From contig NZ_CP139559.1 in NCBI RefSeq assembly GCF_034263275.1, positions 5,394,001 through 5,458,000 of the forward strand: a stretch of DNA of 64,000 nucleotides. Direction: 5' to 3'. Every line of letters starts with the position of its first letter. Positions within the stretch are counted from its first letter, which is position 1. The notes beneath the pieces were generated by a model. That model saw nothing but the letters and a program-made list of their open reading frames with translations. It was not told the DNA's origin and did not search any database. Positions 45,720 through 53,968 of this stretch are shown here, piece after piece. This DNA is from Mucilaginibacter sp. cycad4. Its GTDB lineage: Bacteria; Bacteroidota; Bacteroidia; Sphingobacteriales; Sphingobacteriaceae. Made by a program: the position numbers and the translations under genes.

Positions 45720-46674
45720 GGCCTTGGCGATTTTTATATTGATAAAAAGCCGTCATCAGCTGCTCAAAGCTTACCGTTTTAACCTGGTTTTGATCTTTGC
45801 TGATGTTGATGGTTTCCTCATCACTAAATTTAAAGCTCTCCAGGGCCTCCCACAGGTTGGTACCGGCGGTAAATGATGACGCGTTTGTTTCTTTATGCAG
45901 CTCGGGCAGCAAATCCCAAAGATCGGTTAGTTTGATGGCTTTGAATTCCAGTTGCAGACGTTGATGTTTCAGAAAATCTTTTACAAAATCGTTAACGGGG
46001 TTAAAAAGCAATTGAGCGGGAGCACCCGACTGGATAATTTTGCCTTGATCCATCAGGCAGATCCTGTCGCCCAGTTCAAAGGCTTCCTGAACATCGTGTG
46101 TTACCATGATGATGGTTTTGCGCTTAAGCTCGTCGAGGGCTTTGAACTCGGCATGAATTTTTGAACGGGTAACGTTATCCAGCGCGCCGAAAGGCTCGTC
46201 CATCAGCAGCACCGGCGGGTCTGACACCAATGCCCTTGCCAAACCTATGCGCTGTTGCTGGCCGCCGCTTAGTTCATTTGGGTAAACGTTCAAATACGAA
46301 GCATCAAGATGGAGTTTCTCTAATAGTTCAGTTGTGCGTTTCTCTGTTTTCTCCTTGTCCCATTTTAGCAGGTTAGGCACAACTGCAATGTTTTGGGCAA
46401 CGGTATAATGCGGAAACAGGCCGTTGTTTTGCAATACATAGCCAATTCCACGGCGCAGGGTTTCAGGCTGCTGCTCTAAAATATTTTTACCATTTATGTA
46501 AATAGCCCCGCTTGTTGGTTCAATGAGCCTGTTGATCATCTTGAGGGTGGTGGTTTTACCGCATCCGCTGGTGCCCAACAAAATGAGGCTCTCCTGATCC
46601 TCCACCTCGAAAGACACCCCGTCAACCGCTTTAACTTCGCCAAAATGTTTGCTTAGCTTATCAACCTTGATCAT
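45712..46674 (-). CDS. ABC transporter ATPase, OpuCA/EgtV-like
   Basis: A 320-residue ATP-binding protein for the adjacent permease fusion: Walker A LLGTSGCGKTTTLK, Q loop, signature LSGGQQQRIGLARAL, Walker B VLLMDEPFGALD, H loop VTHDVQEAF. The C-terminal ~80 residues hold the extension usual in OpuCA-type ATPases. It overlaps the permease gene by 8 bases. I use the ATG at 46674 rather than a TTG seven codons upstream. The import pathway depends on it; no other permease is near. Confidence 0.93.
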   Translation of the reverse strand: MIKVDKLSKHFGEVKAVDGVSFEVEDQESLILLGTSGCGKTTTLKMINRLIEPTSGAIYINGKNILEQQPETLRRGIGYVLQNNGLFPHYTVAQNIAVVPNLLKWDKEKTEKRTTELLEKLHLDASYLNVYPNELSGGQQQRIGLARALVSDPPVLLMDEPFGALDNVTRSKIHAEFKALDELKRKTIIMVTHDVQEAFELGDRICLMDQGKIIQSGAPAQLLFNPVNDFVKDFLKHQRLQLEFKAIKLTDLWDLLPELHKETNASSFTAGTNLWEALESFKFSDEETINISKDQNQVKTVSFEQLMTAFYQYKNRQGHE

Positions 46675-46684
46675 GCGCGCCGGT

Positions 46685-48070
46685 TTAATCCCCAAGGGTC
46701 ATGAAAAGATTGTTCAGTGATTCGGAATACAGCGGATGGGCAAAAACACAATAACGGACCCTATCGTAAGTGATGCCGCCTTCCATGGCCATTTGCAGCA
46801 CGGTCATGATTTCGCCGCCTTCGGGGCCAAGTACCGTAGCACCTAAGATCTTTTTTGTATCCGGATCAACAATGGCTTTCATAAAACCACGTGTATCGCC
46901 GGTTTCAATAGCGCGCGCCACATGGGCCATGGGCAGCTTTGCTACTTTATATTTAATCCCCAGCTTTTTTGCCCCGGTTTCATCCAAACCGATCCTGCCC
47001 AGTTGCGGATCGGTAAACATGCAATATGGCACCGGGCGGTCTTTGATGGTATAATCAGTTTTTTCAAAAAGGTTACGGTAAACAATCGTATAATCGTTAT
47101 AGGAAATATGCGTAAATGCCGGCCCACCTTTTGCATCTCCAAGTGCATAGACACCAGCAGCTGAGGTTTCCAGCTTATCGTTCACCCTGATATTGCCATG
47201 CTCATCCGTTTCAATCCCGGCGATTGGCAAATTTAAGGCCTCCGTTTGCGGTTTACGGCCGATGGCTATCAATACATGGGTGCATTTGATTTTGCGCTCT
47301 TCCCCTTTTTGAGCTATGGTCACTGTTATTTTGCCGCCGGCTTTTTGTTTAAACTTAACGGCCTGGGCATTATTGAGGACCTCGATTTTCTCCAGTTCGA
47401 GGATCTTTTGCATCTCTGCCGAAATATCCTCATCCTCATGCGAAACTATCCGCTCCGATTTTTCTAAAATGGTAACCTTACTGCCAAATCGCCGAAACAT
47501 CTGTCCAAACTCCAGGCCGATGTAATTTCCGCCAAGCACCAACAGATGCTCCGGTACTTCTTCCAAATCAAGTATGGTAGTTGAGTTAAGATATTTTATC
47601 TCATTCAATCCCTCAATTTCGGGAATCAAAGGCAACGCGCCCGGGTTTAAAAAGATAAGATCGGCAGTAATCGTTTGCTTTTTGCCGCTGTTAAGCTTAA
47701 CCTCAACCGTTTTTTCGCCGGTAAAAGTCGCCTCGCCTAACACCACATCAAGGTTCTGCGTTTTTTCGGCAGATTTTAACCCGCCATTACGCGAGCGTAA
47801 TACGATATCGTCCTTACGTTTTTTTATAGCAGCCAGATCAACCGAAAACTTTTTTACCGGCACACCCAACTCATGGCTTTTGCCGGCCATGTAAGCCGCC
47901 TTTGCCGAAGCAACCATGGTTTTAGTAGGCGTACAGCCATCGTTAACGCAGGTGCCGCCATAAAATCGTTTCTCAATTATAACGGTCTTTTTCCCGGCAT
48001 TAGCCAATTTTTTGGCTAATGGGGCGCCGGCCTGACCGGCGCCTATAACAATGGCATCGTAAGTTTTCAT
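46685..48070 (-). CDS. FAD-dependent pyridine nucleotide-disulfide oxidoreductase (mercuric reductase-like)
   Basis: A 461-residue flavoprotein disulfide reductase: FAD loop AIVIGAGQAGAPLAKKLANA, redox pair C41/C46 (GGTCVNDGCTPTKTMVAS), NAD loop LGGNYIGLEFGQMFRRFG and C-terminal interface FAHPLYSESL. The pair and the dimer-interface His are intact. It has no N-terminal HMA domain and no vicinal C-terminal Cys, so it is unlikely to be a true mercuric reductase. It lies in the egt run, so a low-molecular-weight disulfide, perhaps of ergothioneine, is a reasonable guess. Gap to the ATPase gene is 10 bases. Confidence 0.88.
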   Translation of the reverse strand: MKTYDAIVIGAGQAGAPLAKKLANAGKKTVIIEKRFYGGTCVNDGCTPTKTMVASAKAAYMAGKSHELGVPVKKFSVDLAAIKKRKDDIVLRSRNGGLKSAEKTQNLDVVLGEATFTGEKTVEVKLNSGKKQTITADLIFLNPGALPLIPEIEGLNEIKYLNSTTILDLEEVPEHLLVLGGNYIGLEFGQMFRRFGSKVTILEKSERIVSHEDEDISAEMQKILELEKIEVLNNAQAVKFKQKAGGKITVTIAQKGEERKIKCTHVLIAIGRKPQTEALNLPIAGIETDEHGNIRVNDKLETSAAGVYALGDAKGGPAFTHISYNDYTIVYRNLFEKTDYTIKDRPVPYCMFTDPQLGRIGLDETGAKKLGIKYKVAKLPMAHVARAIETGDTRGFMKAIVDPDTKKILGATVLGPEGGEIMTVLQMAMEGGITYDRVRYCVFAHPLYSESLNNLFMTLGD

Positions 48071-48074
48071 AGTT

Positions 48075-48356
48075 TTATTCGGTAATTTTCACACCCTTCC
48101 AAAACGCCACGTAGTTGGTAATGTTTGTTGCAGCCTCTTTTGGCTCGGGATAATACCATGCGGCATCCTGGTTTTCCTTGCCGTCAACCTCAAGGGAATA
48201 ATATGATGCCAATCCTTTCCACGGGCAGGTTGTATGCACATCGGACGGTTTAAGATACTCGGCCTTAACACTTTCTTTAGGGAAATAATGGTTATTTTCA
48301 ACAACAATAGTGTCATTGCTTTCGGCAATGACCTGGTTATTCCAGATAGCTTTCAT
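48075..48356 (-). CDS. DUF427 domain protein, first gene of the egt-transporter run
   Basis: A 93-residue protein of the DUF427 family (family fold known, biochemical role not). Typical motif: MKAIWNNQVIAESNDTIVVE, then YFPKESV, a TTCPWKGLASYY stretch, and AAWYYPEPKEAATNITNYVAFWKGV. The gene is four bases upstream of the disulfide reductase gene and marks the 5' end of the run. Its function here is unknown. The promoter lies in the 200-base region shared with the tRNA-Glu gene. Confidence 0.9.
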   Translation of the reverse strand: MKAIWNNQVIAESNDTIVVENNHYFPKESVKAEYLKPSDVHTTCPWKGLASYYSLEVDGKENQDAAWYYPEPKEAATNITNYVAFWKGVKITE

Positions 48357-48556
48357 AAAAAGATGATTGATTTATGGAATAAAGATAGCTTTAACCCAAC
48401 AAAATCTGCAAGTCTGAAATTGTAATTTTATTTTATTTAATTGACACACAATCAATTTCGCAGTGCTTTTAATTTTTTTTAAAAATTTATTTTTATTTTA
48501 TCACTTAAACTCTATCTTTGCAATCCCAAAACAAGGGAAACAAAATAAAAAAAGAC

Positions 48557-48628
48557 GGCCCGTTCGTCTAGGGGTTAGGACAGGAGATTTTCATTCTTCA
48601 AACAGGGGTTCGATTCCCCTACGGGCTA
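48557..48628 (+). tRNA. tRNA-Glu, anticodon TTC, CCA not encoded
   Basis: Complete cloverleaf: acceptor GGCCCGT/ACGGGCT (with G-U at 1-72), T loop TTCGATT, anticodon loop TTTTCAT. Discriminator A73 is followed by CGA. A hairpin terminator follows directly. Partial or decayed copies of the tail and terminator occur at 52.5, 55.2 and 56.2 kb. Confidence 0.96.
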
Positions 48629-48630
48629 CG

Positions 48631-48665
48631 AAGCCGCTTTACGAAAGTAGAGCGGCTTTTTTGTT
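48631..48665 (+). terminator. tRNA-Glu terminator (repeat copy 1)
   Basis: AAGCCGCT pairs with AGCGGCTT around TTACGAAAGTAG (inner TAC-GAAA-GTA), followed by six T. Copies 2, 3 and 4 lie at 52527, 55230 and 56186. Confidence 0.9.
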
Positions 48666-48755
48666 GGGATTAATTTAGAACACGTGGCATACGTGCAGCA
48701 ACTGAAGCAAAGAGGGGATCCGGAATAACCCGGGCGATGGGTTTACCTTTAATAA

Positions 48756-49193
48756 TTACAGCAAAACCTCGCTGATTTGAATTATCGGTTGGATATCAGT
48801 ATAATTTGGAATGTCTGCTCGGATTTTGCTTGCATTGATTTTCATTCCAGCCTGAAAGGCTTCAACCGAATCGAAATACAAGTAGCCAATAGCCAAAAAA
48901 GGAATCGGCGCGCCGGGCGTGCCTGCGGCTACTCCCTTGTCAATAGCAGTGGCCCTTAAAGCATCCCCAAATAAACTTTTGAGTAAGGGGAAATGCTTCC
49001 TGGTGTAGTAATCCATATCAAATTTTTTACCTTCCCCGTTTGGATAAAGTATCGTCACCTTGATCATGCCTTTCTTAACTACCTGCCTTTCGGCTAATTT
49101 GTTTTGTTGAGATGCATCAACCTGCGCCATTGCATTAACTGTTACCAAGAGCATAATTACCCCCGTAAACATTATCATTAGATATTTCTTCAT
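48756..49193 (-). CDS. Exported EthD domain protein
   Basis: A 145-residue protein with a signal peptide (MKKYLMIMFTGVIMLLVTVN, ending NAMAQ) and a ferredoxin-like EthD domain (about 42-140: KVTILYPNGEGKKFDMDYYT, RKHFPLLKSLFGDALRA, YLYFDSVEAFQAGM). EthD is a dimeric alpha/beta barrel family with no fixed reaction. Export suggests a periplasmic role. First gene of the module after tRNA-Glu, oriented toward it. Confidence 0.82.
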   Translation of the reverse strand: MKKYLMIMFTGVIMLLVTVNAMAQVDASQQNKLAERQVVKKGMIKVTILYPNGEGKKFDMDYYTRKHFPLLKSLFGDALRATAIDKGVAAGTPGAPIPFLAIGYLYFDSVEAFQAGMKINASKIRADIPNYTDIQPIIQISEVLL

Positions 49194-49363
49194 GTTATTA
49201 TGTATGACAATTTACTTACAAGCGCTTAAACAATCAACAGCGCTTACACGCTGTCGATTGTCACCCTAAATTAAAAAAAATTGGCGTTTAAGATGACGCC
49301 CATAAAAGACGCGGACGCTTACCTAAACTATATTTCAAGCGAAAGACGCTTAAACTGCGAGAA

Positions 49364-49798
49364 TTACCCGTTGTAATTGGGGTCAAACTCCACAATCCAT
49401 TCAATACCATACTTATCTCTGAACATACCGGCATACGTGCCCCAGGGGCTATCACCAATTGGTCCTTCAACCTCTCCTCCTGCCGATAATCCGTTAAATA
49501 TTTTGTCGGCTTCTTCGCGGCTTTCAGCGCTCACATATATTTTAGACCTGTTTTCATTTTCGCTTACCTGCCCCATAAATTCAGGAACATCATTGGCTAT
49601 CAATACATTGTTTTTGCCGAGGGGTAAACCAATGTACATTATTTTGTTTTCTTCACTTTCTGCCACCTGAAATTCAGGGCCTGCTAAGTCTTTAAAGCGA
49701 ATGATCCTGGTGAATTCTCCGCCAAAAATTGATTTGTAAAAATTGAATGCTTCCTGGGCGTTGCCATTGAAGTTGATCCAGGGATTAATTGCTCTCAT
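49364..49798 (-). CDS. VOC (glyoxalase/PhnB-like) family protein
   Basis: A 144-residue protein of the PhnB-like vicinal-oxygen-chelate family: NPWINFNGNAQEAFNFYKSI, FGGEFTRIIRFKDL, IMYIGLPLGKNNVLIANDVP, and the C-terminal WGTYAGMFRDKYGIEWIVEF. Such small VOC proteins are often found near SRPBCC and ArsR genes, as here. Function unknown; the metal ligands in the family vary. Confidence 0.87.
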   Translation of the reverse strand: MRAINPWINFNGNAQEAFNFYKSIFGGEFTRIIRFKDLAGPEFQVAESEENKIMYIGLPLGKNNVLIANDVPEFMGQVSENENRSKIYVSAESREEADKIFNGLSAGGEVEGPIGDSPWGTYAGMFRDKYGIEWIVEFDPNYNG

Positions 49799-49864
49799 AA
49801 TTTTAGTTTTTAAATTGTTATGTTTTTTCTCTTTCGGTTATTAGTATAATTGGCGACTTTCTTT

Positions 49865-50365
49865 CTATGGTTTTTGCGATAAGGTTGCAAACAGATCGTC
49901 CAGGTTTTTCAACATCAGCATCATTCCTTTAGTGAAGCCATCGGTTAAGCGTTCCATTCGTTCAAGCGATTCATTATAAATGGAAATATTCACTGTTGTT
50001 ATACCATCTTGTTCGCCAAAATTGTAATCCCACTCCGAGCCCGGTAGTTCGGGGGTTTCGTCTTTATCGGCGAAAGAATTATATAGCTTGAAATTGGTTT
50101 TGGGCGTAATAGAAGTATATTTCTGCAGCAGCCAACGCTCTTGTCCGTCGGGGCTTATCATGGCGTAAAATCTTCGCCCACCAACTTCAAAATTCATGTA
50201 TTTGGTTTTGGAGCGCATTGGTGCGGGTGCGGCCCATTGGTCAAGTATTTCCTGTTTGGTGAAAGCATCCCATACCAGGTCAAGCCCCGCATCAAACTCG
50301 CGGGTTATAAATACCTTTTGCGCTGCTTTATCAACGGTAAAATCAAATAGCAAATCGTTGTTCAT
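49865..50365 (-). CDS. SRPBCC (AHSA1-like) domain protein
   Basis: A 166-residue START-like lipid-binding or ligand-binding fold: N-terminal KVFITREFDAGLDLVWDAFTKQEIL and DQWAAPAPMRSKTKYMNFE, and C-terminal helix EGMMLMLKNLDDLFATL-type (FTKGMMLMLKNLDDLFATL). It overlaps the ArsR gene by 4 bases, a very common pairing in which the ArsR regulator controls the SRPBCC protein. Specific ligand unknown. Confidence 0.88.
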   Translation of the reverse strand: MNNDLLFDFTVDKAAQKVFITREFDAGLDLVWDAFTKQEILDQWAAPAPMRSKTKYMNFEVGGRRFYAMISPDGQERWLLQKYTSITPKTNFKLYNSFADKDETPELPGSEWDYNFGEQDGITTVNISIYNESLERMERLTDGFTKGMMLMLKNLDDLFATLSQKP

Positions 50366-50682
50366 ATTTTCTGTTGTTTAATTGTTGATAATACTTTGTC
50401 GAGCTGATTAAACTGCGTTTCCCAGCTTTGCCTGAATTGGGCTAACCAATTGTCGAGCTCTTGCATTTTTTTTGCGTTAAAGTGATAATAAATTTCCCTG
50501 CCCGAGTGTTCGGGTTTAATCAATTCGCATTCGTATAATACTTTAATATGTTTGGATACTGCCTGGCGGCTCATATCAAATTTTTCGGCCATTGCATTAG
50601 GTGTCAGCGCCTTAATAGCAATTAAAGTTAAAATTGCCCTGCGTGTCGGATCGGCTATGGCCTGGAATATATCTTGTTTCAT
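50362..50682 (-). CDS. ArsR-family transcriptional regulator
   Basis: A 106-residue winged-helix regulator (FQAIADPTRRAILTLIAIKA, MAEKFDMSRQAVSKHIKVLY, GREIYYHFNAKKM). The ELCVC metal site of metal-sensing ArsR proteins is absent. I start at MKQDIF; the alternative Met at 50724 lies inside a palindromic operator. It is translationally coupled to the SRPBCC gene. Confidence 0.9.
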   Translation of the reverse strand: MKQDIFQAIADPTRRAILTLIAIKALTPNAMAEKFDMSRQAVSKHIKVLYECELIKPEHSGREIYYHFNAKKMQELDNWLAQFRQSWETQFNQLDKVLSTIKQQKI

Positions 50683-50691
50683 TTTAAAACG

Positions 50692-50736
50692 CGCAACTTT
50701 TGAGTTGCGTAAATATATATGCAACTTCTGAGTTGC
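50692..50736. promoter_or_regulatory. Paired palindromic operators of the ArsR regulator
   Basis: CGCAACT-TTTG-AGTTGCG (50692-50709) and GCAACT-TCTG-AGTTGC (50721-50736), perfect arms, centres 28 bp apart, just upstream of the ArsR start codon. The matching motif and position suggest autoregulation; the plus-strand hydrolase gene starts 170 bases to the right. Confidence 0.7.
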
Positions 50737-50903
50737 GCAAATTTATTTGCGATTATTTTTGGAATAGCTGGCCTGCTGTATGTGCGGGCAATATCTTTGT
50801 CGCGATCCACCCCTCAACATGTCGTTTTTGCACAGTACTTAATCTTACAATACCCACCATCTTTGTATTATCAATAAAATCGAAACAATTAAACCAACAT
50901 TCC

Positions 50904-51779
50904 ATGAAAAGAGTATTTAAAGGATCTAATGTCATCCAACCGGTATTAATAATTGCTATACTTTTCTTTACTGTATTCCAATCAAAGGGCCAGCAGCTCA
51001 AGCCTGTCACCAGCGGTTACGCCCCTGTTAATGGCATCAAAGTTTATTACGAGGTATATGGCGAGGGTAAGCCTCTTGTTTTACTGCATGGCGCTTTTTA
51101 TACCATTGAGATGAACTGGGCGCAGCTAATCCCTGAATTATCAAAAACAAGAAAGGTAATTGCCCTTGAAATGCAGGGCCATGGGCACACCCCGTATTCG
51201 GACAGGAAATTAGACATCGCTACCCTGGCAAGTGATGTGGAAGGAGTAATGGATTACTTAAAAGTTGATAGTGCTGATGTTGCGGGATATAGCATGGGAG
51301 GTTCAGTAGCTTACCAGTTAGCAGCAAAAAGCCCTAAACGGGTAAAAAAATTAGTGATCATTTCGTCTACCTACAAAACCAATGGCTGGCTGCCTGTTGT
51401 AAATAATGGATTTAAAGGTTTCAAGCCTGAATTTTTTAACAATACTCCTCTAAAAACGACATATGATGCAGTGGCGCCCGACAAAACTAAATGGATAAAG
51501 TTTGTTGAACAAATGATTGTTTTTGCCGGAGAGCCTTTTGATGTGGGCGATGCCAATATTGCTAAAATTACTTCGCCGGTATTGCTCATCTCTGGCGATA
51601 ATGATGGCCTGGACAAAGTGGAGCTGATGAAAACGTACCAATTACTGGGAGGTGGCATATCTGCTGATTTGGCGCCGATGCCAAAATCACATTTAGCTAT
51701 TGTTCCTGCGCAGGGACATGTCAGCTTAATGCAGCAAACAAAAACTATATCAGATCTTCTGAATAGCTTTTTACAATAA
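50904..51779 (+). CDS. Exported alpha/beta hydrolase
   Basis: A 291-residue alpha/beta-hydrolase with a signal peptide (ending SKGQ at about residue 28). Nucleophile Ser in GYSMGGSVA; oxyanion motif LLHGAF; acid likely in SGDNDGLDKVE; catalytic His in GHVSLMQQ. The start at 50904 removes a 68-residue low-quality N-terminal extension of the longer ORF (from 50700), which overlaps the ArsR operators. Substrate unknown. Confidence 0.85.
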   Translation: MKRVFKGSNVIQPVLIIAILFFTVFQSKGQQLKPVTSGYAPVNGIKVYYEVYGEGKPLVLLHGAFYTIEMNWAQLIPELSKTRKVIALEMQGHGHTPYSDRKLDIATLASDVEGVMDYLKVDSADVAGYSMGGSVAYQLAAKSPKRVKKLVIISSTYKTNGWLPVVNNGFKGFKPEFFNNTPLKTTYDAVAPDKTKWIKFVEQMIVFAGEPFDVGDANIAKITSPVLLISGDNDGLDKVELMKTYQLLGGGISADLAPMPKSHLAIVPAQGHVSLMQQTKTISDLLNSFLQ

Positions 51780-51865
51780 CAAAGCCGCGATAATTGCAAT
51801 CTAAAATACAACCGCAGGAAAAGGAATTTTAATGTCAGATTTATCTATAAACTAATCATAAACAA

Positions 51866-52435
51866 ATGAGAAAAATCAGAATTTTTGAACATATCTCGCT
51901 GGATGGCGTGATAGAACATGACGGAGATTACACCTATGGCGCCTGGACAACGCCTTATCGGAGCCCAGCCGGCGCGGCAACCCTTTTGGAGGCATACGGA
52001 CCAAACTTCGACTTGCTGCTTGCCCGTCACACTTATGATATATTTAGTGGCTTTTGGCCTACTGCCGGAGATTTCCCAATGGCAAATGCTATAAATGCCG
52101 CAACAAAATACATAGTAACCCACAGGCCCGACACCCTGGAGTGGGGACCGGTAAAGGGTTTGGGCGAGGATATTATAGCGTCTATTCGCGATCTCAAATC
52201 AACCGATGGGCCCGACCTGATCGTGGTGGGAAGTTCAACACTAACTTCTGTGCTGCTTGACCAGGGACTGGCTGACGAAGTTGTGCTCATCACCTACCCG
52301 GTGTTGCTTGGCCGGGGTAAACGCTTATTATCGGATAGTATTGACGCCCGGGAGCTTGCTTTTGTCGACTCGAAGAGCACACCCACCGGTTTGCTCGTCA
52401 ACACTTACCGACACGTTGGCCCGCTGAAAAAATAA
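51866..52435 (+). CDS. Dihydrofolate reductase family (RibD C-terminal-like) protein
   Basis: A 189-residue protein with the RibD-C fold: ISLDGVIEHDGD at the N-terminus, LLLARHTYDIFSGFWPT, PDLIVVGSSTLTSVLLDQGL, VVLITYPVLLGRGKRL. Members are not proven folate enzymes; most are uncharacterised NADPH-dependent reductases. Cytoplasmic. It lies 86 bases after the hydrolase on the same strand. Confidence 0.9.
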   Translation: MRKIRIFEHISLDGVIEHDGDYTYGAWTTPYRSPAGAATLLEAYGPNFDLLLARHTYDIFSGFWPTAGDFPMANAINAATKYIVTHRPDTLEWGPVKGLGEDIIASIRDLKSTDGPDLIVVGSSTLTSVLLDQGLADEVVLITYPVLLGRGKRLLSDSIDARELAFVDSKSTPTGLLVNTYRHVGPLKK

Positions 52436-52458
52436 CATTTCGCCAGGGGGTACCATAT

Positions 52459-52525
52459 ATCGATTGTTTTAGGTGGTTGAACATTCCCCCCCCAGGTGTT
52501 CAAAGAATTCCCCAAAATACGCTAC
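52459..52525 (+). pseudogene. Decayed tRNA-Glu copy
   Basis: The stretch matches tRNA-Glu in order with changes and a deletion: TTTTAGGTGGTT (D-arm-like, 52467-52478), TTCAAA (52499-52504), ATTCCCC (52507-52513) and ACGCTAC (52519-52525) before the shared terminator hairpin. It cannot fold as a working tRNA. Confidence 0.55.
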
Positions 52526-52526
52526 A

Positions 52527-52557
52527 AAGCCGCTTTACGAAAGTAGAGCGGCTTTTG
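52527..52557 (+). terminator. tRNA-Glu-type terminator (copy 2)
   Basis: Same hairpin as 48631 with stem AAGCCGCT/AGCGGCTT and loop TTACGAAAGTAG, followed by TTTTGC. Confidence 0.8.
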
Positions 52558-52716
52558 CTTTTCAGATGATTTTCCGCTCTCCTTTTCCATTTATTATTAC
52601 ACGAATAATAAATGGAATACCGTCCTTCTATCAAATATGTTTCTACCGCTTTTTAACCGTGCAAATTCTTATTGCCCGATGATATGATACTGATATATTT
52701 TTCGAAATATAAATAT

Positions 52717-53835
52717 TATATAAAGTACATTAAATATTTACAATTAATTTAGCTAAATTCTTTCCGAGATCATTTTCAACTTTGAAATCCTGCATAAAGA
52801 CGTCAAAGCTATTGATCCGGTCTTCCAGATTGTGAACATACCGATTATGAGTAATCTTCTTTCTCATATACCACCAAACCCGCTCAATGGGATTCAGGTC
52901 GGGAGAATACGCTGGAAGGTATAGTAATTCTATCCTGTGCCTGTATCGCTCCAATATCGGTTTCAGTCTTTTGGCGTGATGATAGGGCACATTATCCAGA
53001 ACCATTATCACCTTACGGTCCCGGTACATTTTCGTTACCAATAGCAGGAAACTAAAAAAGCTGACAGTATTGCCTTTGTCGGCTTTACCGGTGATTACAA
53101 TCCCGGTTTCAGGTTCAATACAACCGAACAAAGTTTTCCTTTCTCTTTTTCGTTGTTTTTGATTTATTTTCGGCTGCTTACCTTTTTCTGCCCACATATA
53201 CGAAACTGTAGCTGTGTTTGACAAACTTGCTTCATCCTCAAATACGATTACCGCATCAGCTTGCCGAAACCCCCGGAGTTTTTTTTAAAGCATTTACCTT
53301 TTCTTCCCTGTCCTGTGCTTCGGGATACAGGCCTTTACCCTTTTGAAATGTCAAACCTAACTTCTTTAATATATTGTATATCTGCGCTTTTTTATATTCA
53401 ACCTGATATTCCTTCCTGATCAGTTCAATCAATAACGGCCCTGTCCAGGTGGCGCTGTTAAATCCATAATCATCGGGCTGCTTATTTAACAATACAGCTT
53501 TTATCGATTGTAGCTCATCATTCGTAAGCCGGTTATTTCTTCCCGGTTTTACCTTATCTATTAATGCCTCTATCCCGCCTTCATTTAAACGGTTTACCCA
53601 ATTGCAAATCGACTTAAAAGACGTTTCGTAAATCGATTCCAACTCCTGTGGCCGCTTACCTAAAGAAACCTGGTAACAGGCGTATAATCTTATCGCCTGT
53701 TGATACTTCTCGTCTTTCCTCAATAGGGATCGTAACTCTTCTGAAGTATAATGTTCTATTTTTAATGCTACTTTGCTCATGTAAGCAAGTTACATTTTTT
53801 TTCTTTAATTGTAAAAATATATTAGACTTTATATA
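52717..53835 (-). mobile_element. IS630-family insertion sequence, about 1.12 kb
   Basis: Ends are imperfect inverted repeats: TATATAAAGT (52717-52726) and its complement (53826-53835), continuing about 30 bases with a shared ...TTTACAATTAA. The ends are TA, as expected for IS630 transposition into TA. The transposase gene fills the element on the minus strand. Confidence 0.85.
52730..53780 (-). pseudogene. IS630-type transposase (DDE), frameshifted at A8
   Basis: Two frames. Part A (53780-53256): HTH domains (LESIYETSFKSICNWVNRLN, YKKAQIYNILKKLGLTFQK). Part B (to 52730) continues in another frame: GFRQADAVIVFEDEASLSNT with the first catalytic Asp in FEDEAS, then VMVLDNVPYHHA and YSPDLNPIERVWWYMRKK with the last two acids. 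The shift falls at eight A (minus strand 53286-53279); losing one A gives a continuous KK-LRGFRQ reading. All three catalytic acids are present, so a slippage-made transposase could be active. Confidence 0.87.
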
Positions 53836-53968
53836 AGCATATTTTGAACATTTCTTATATCAATAAAACCAAACGTAATATCTTTTAAGTAAAAGAAAAA
53901 ATACGTTTGTATAGCCTTCCTAAAGGCCAGTTATAACTACCTAATTTCCAATCTAATTTGACCAAATT

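Noticed and set aside
46685..48070. True mercuric reductase (merA)
   Set aside because: No HMA domain, no C-terminal vicinal Cys, no merR, merT or merP nearby.
48463..48678. ORF of 71 codons over tRNA-Glu
   Set aside because: Translated tRNA and terminator; not a gene.
50700..50903. N-terminal extension of the alpha/beta hydrolase frame
   Set aside because: Covers the ArsR operators and does not look like protein; the signal peptide at 50904 is a better start.
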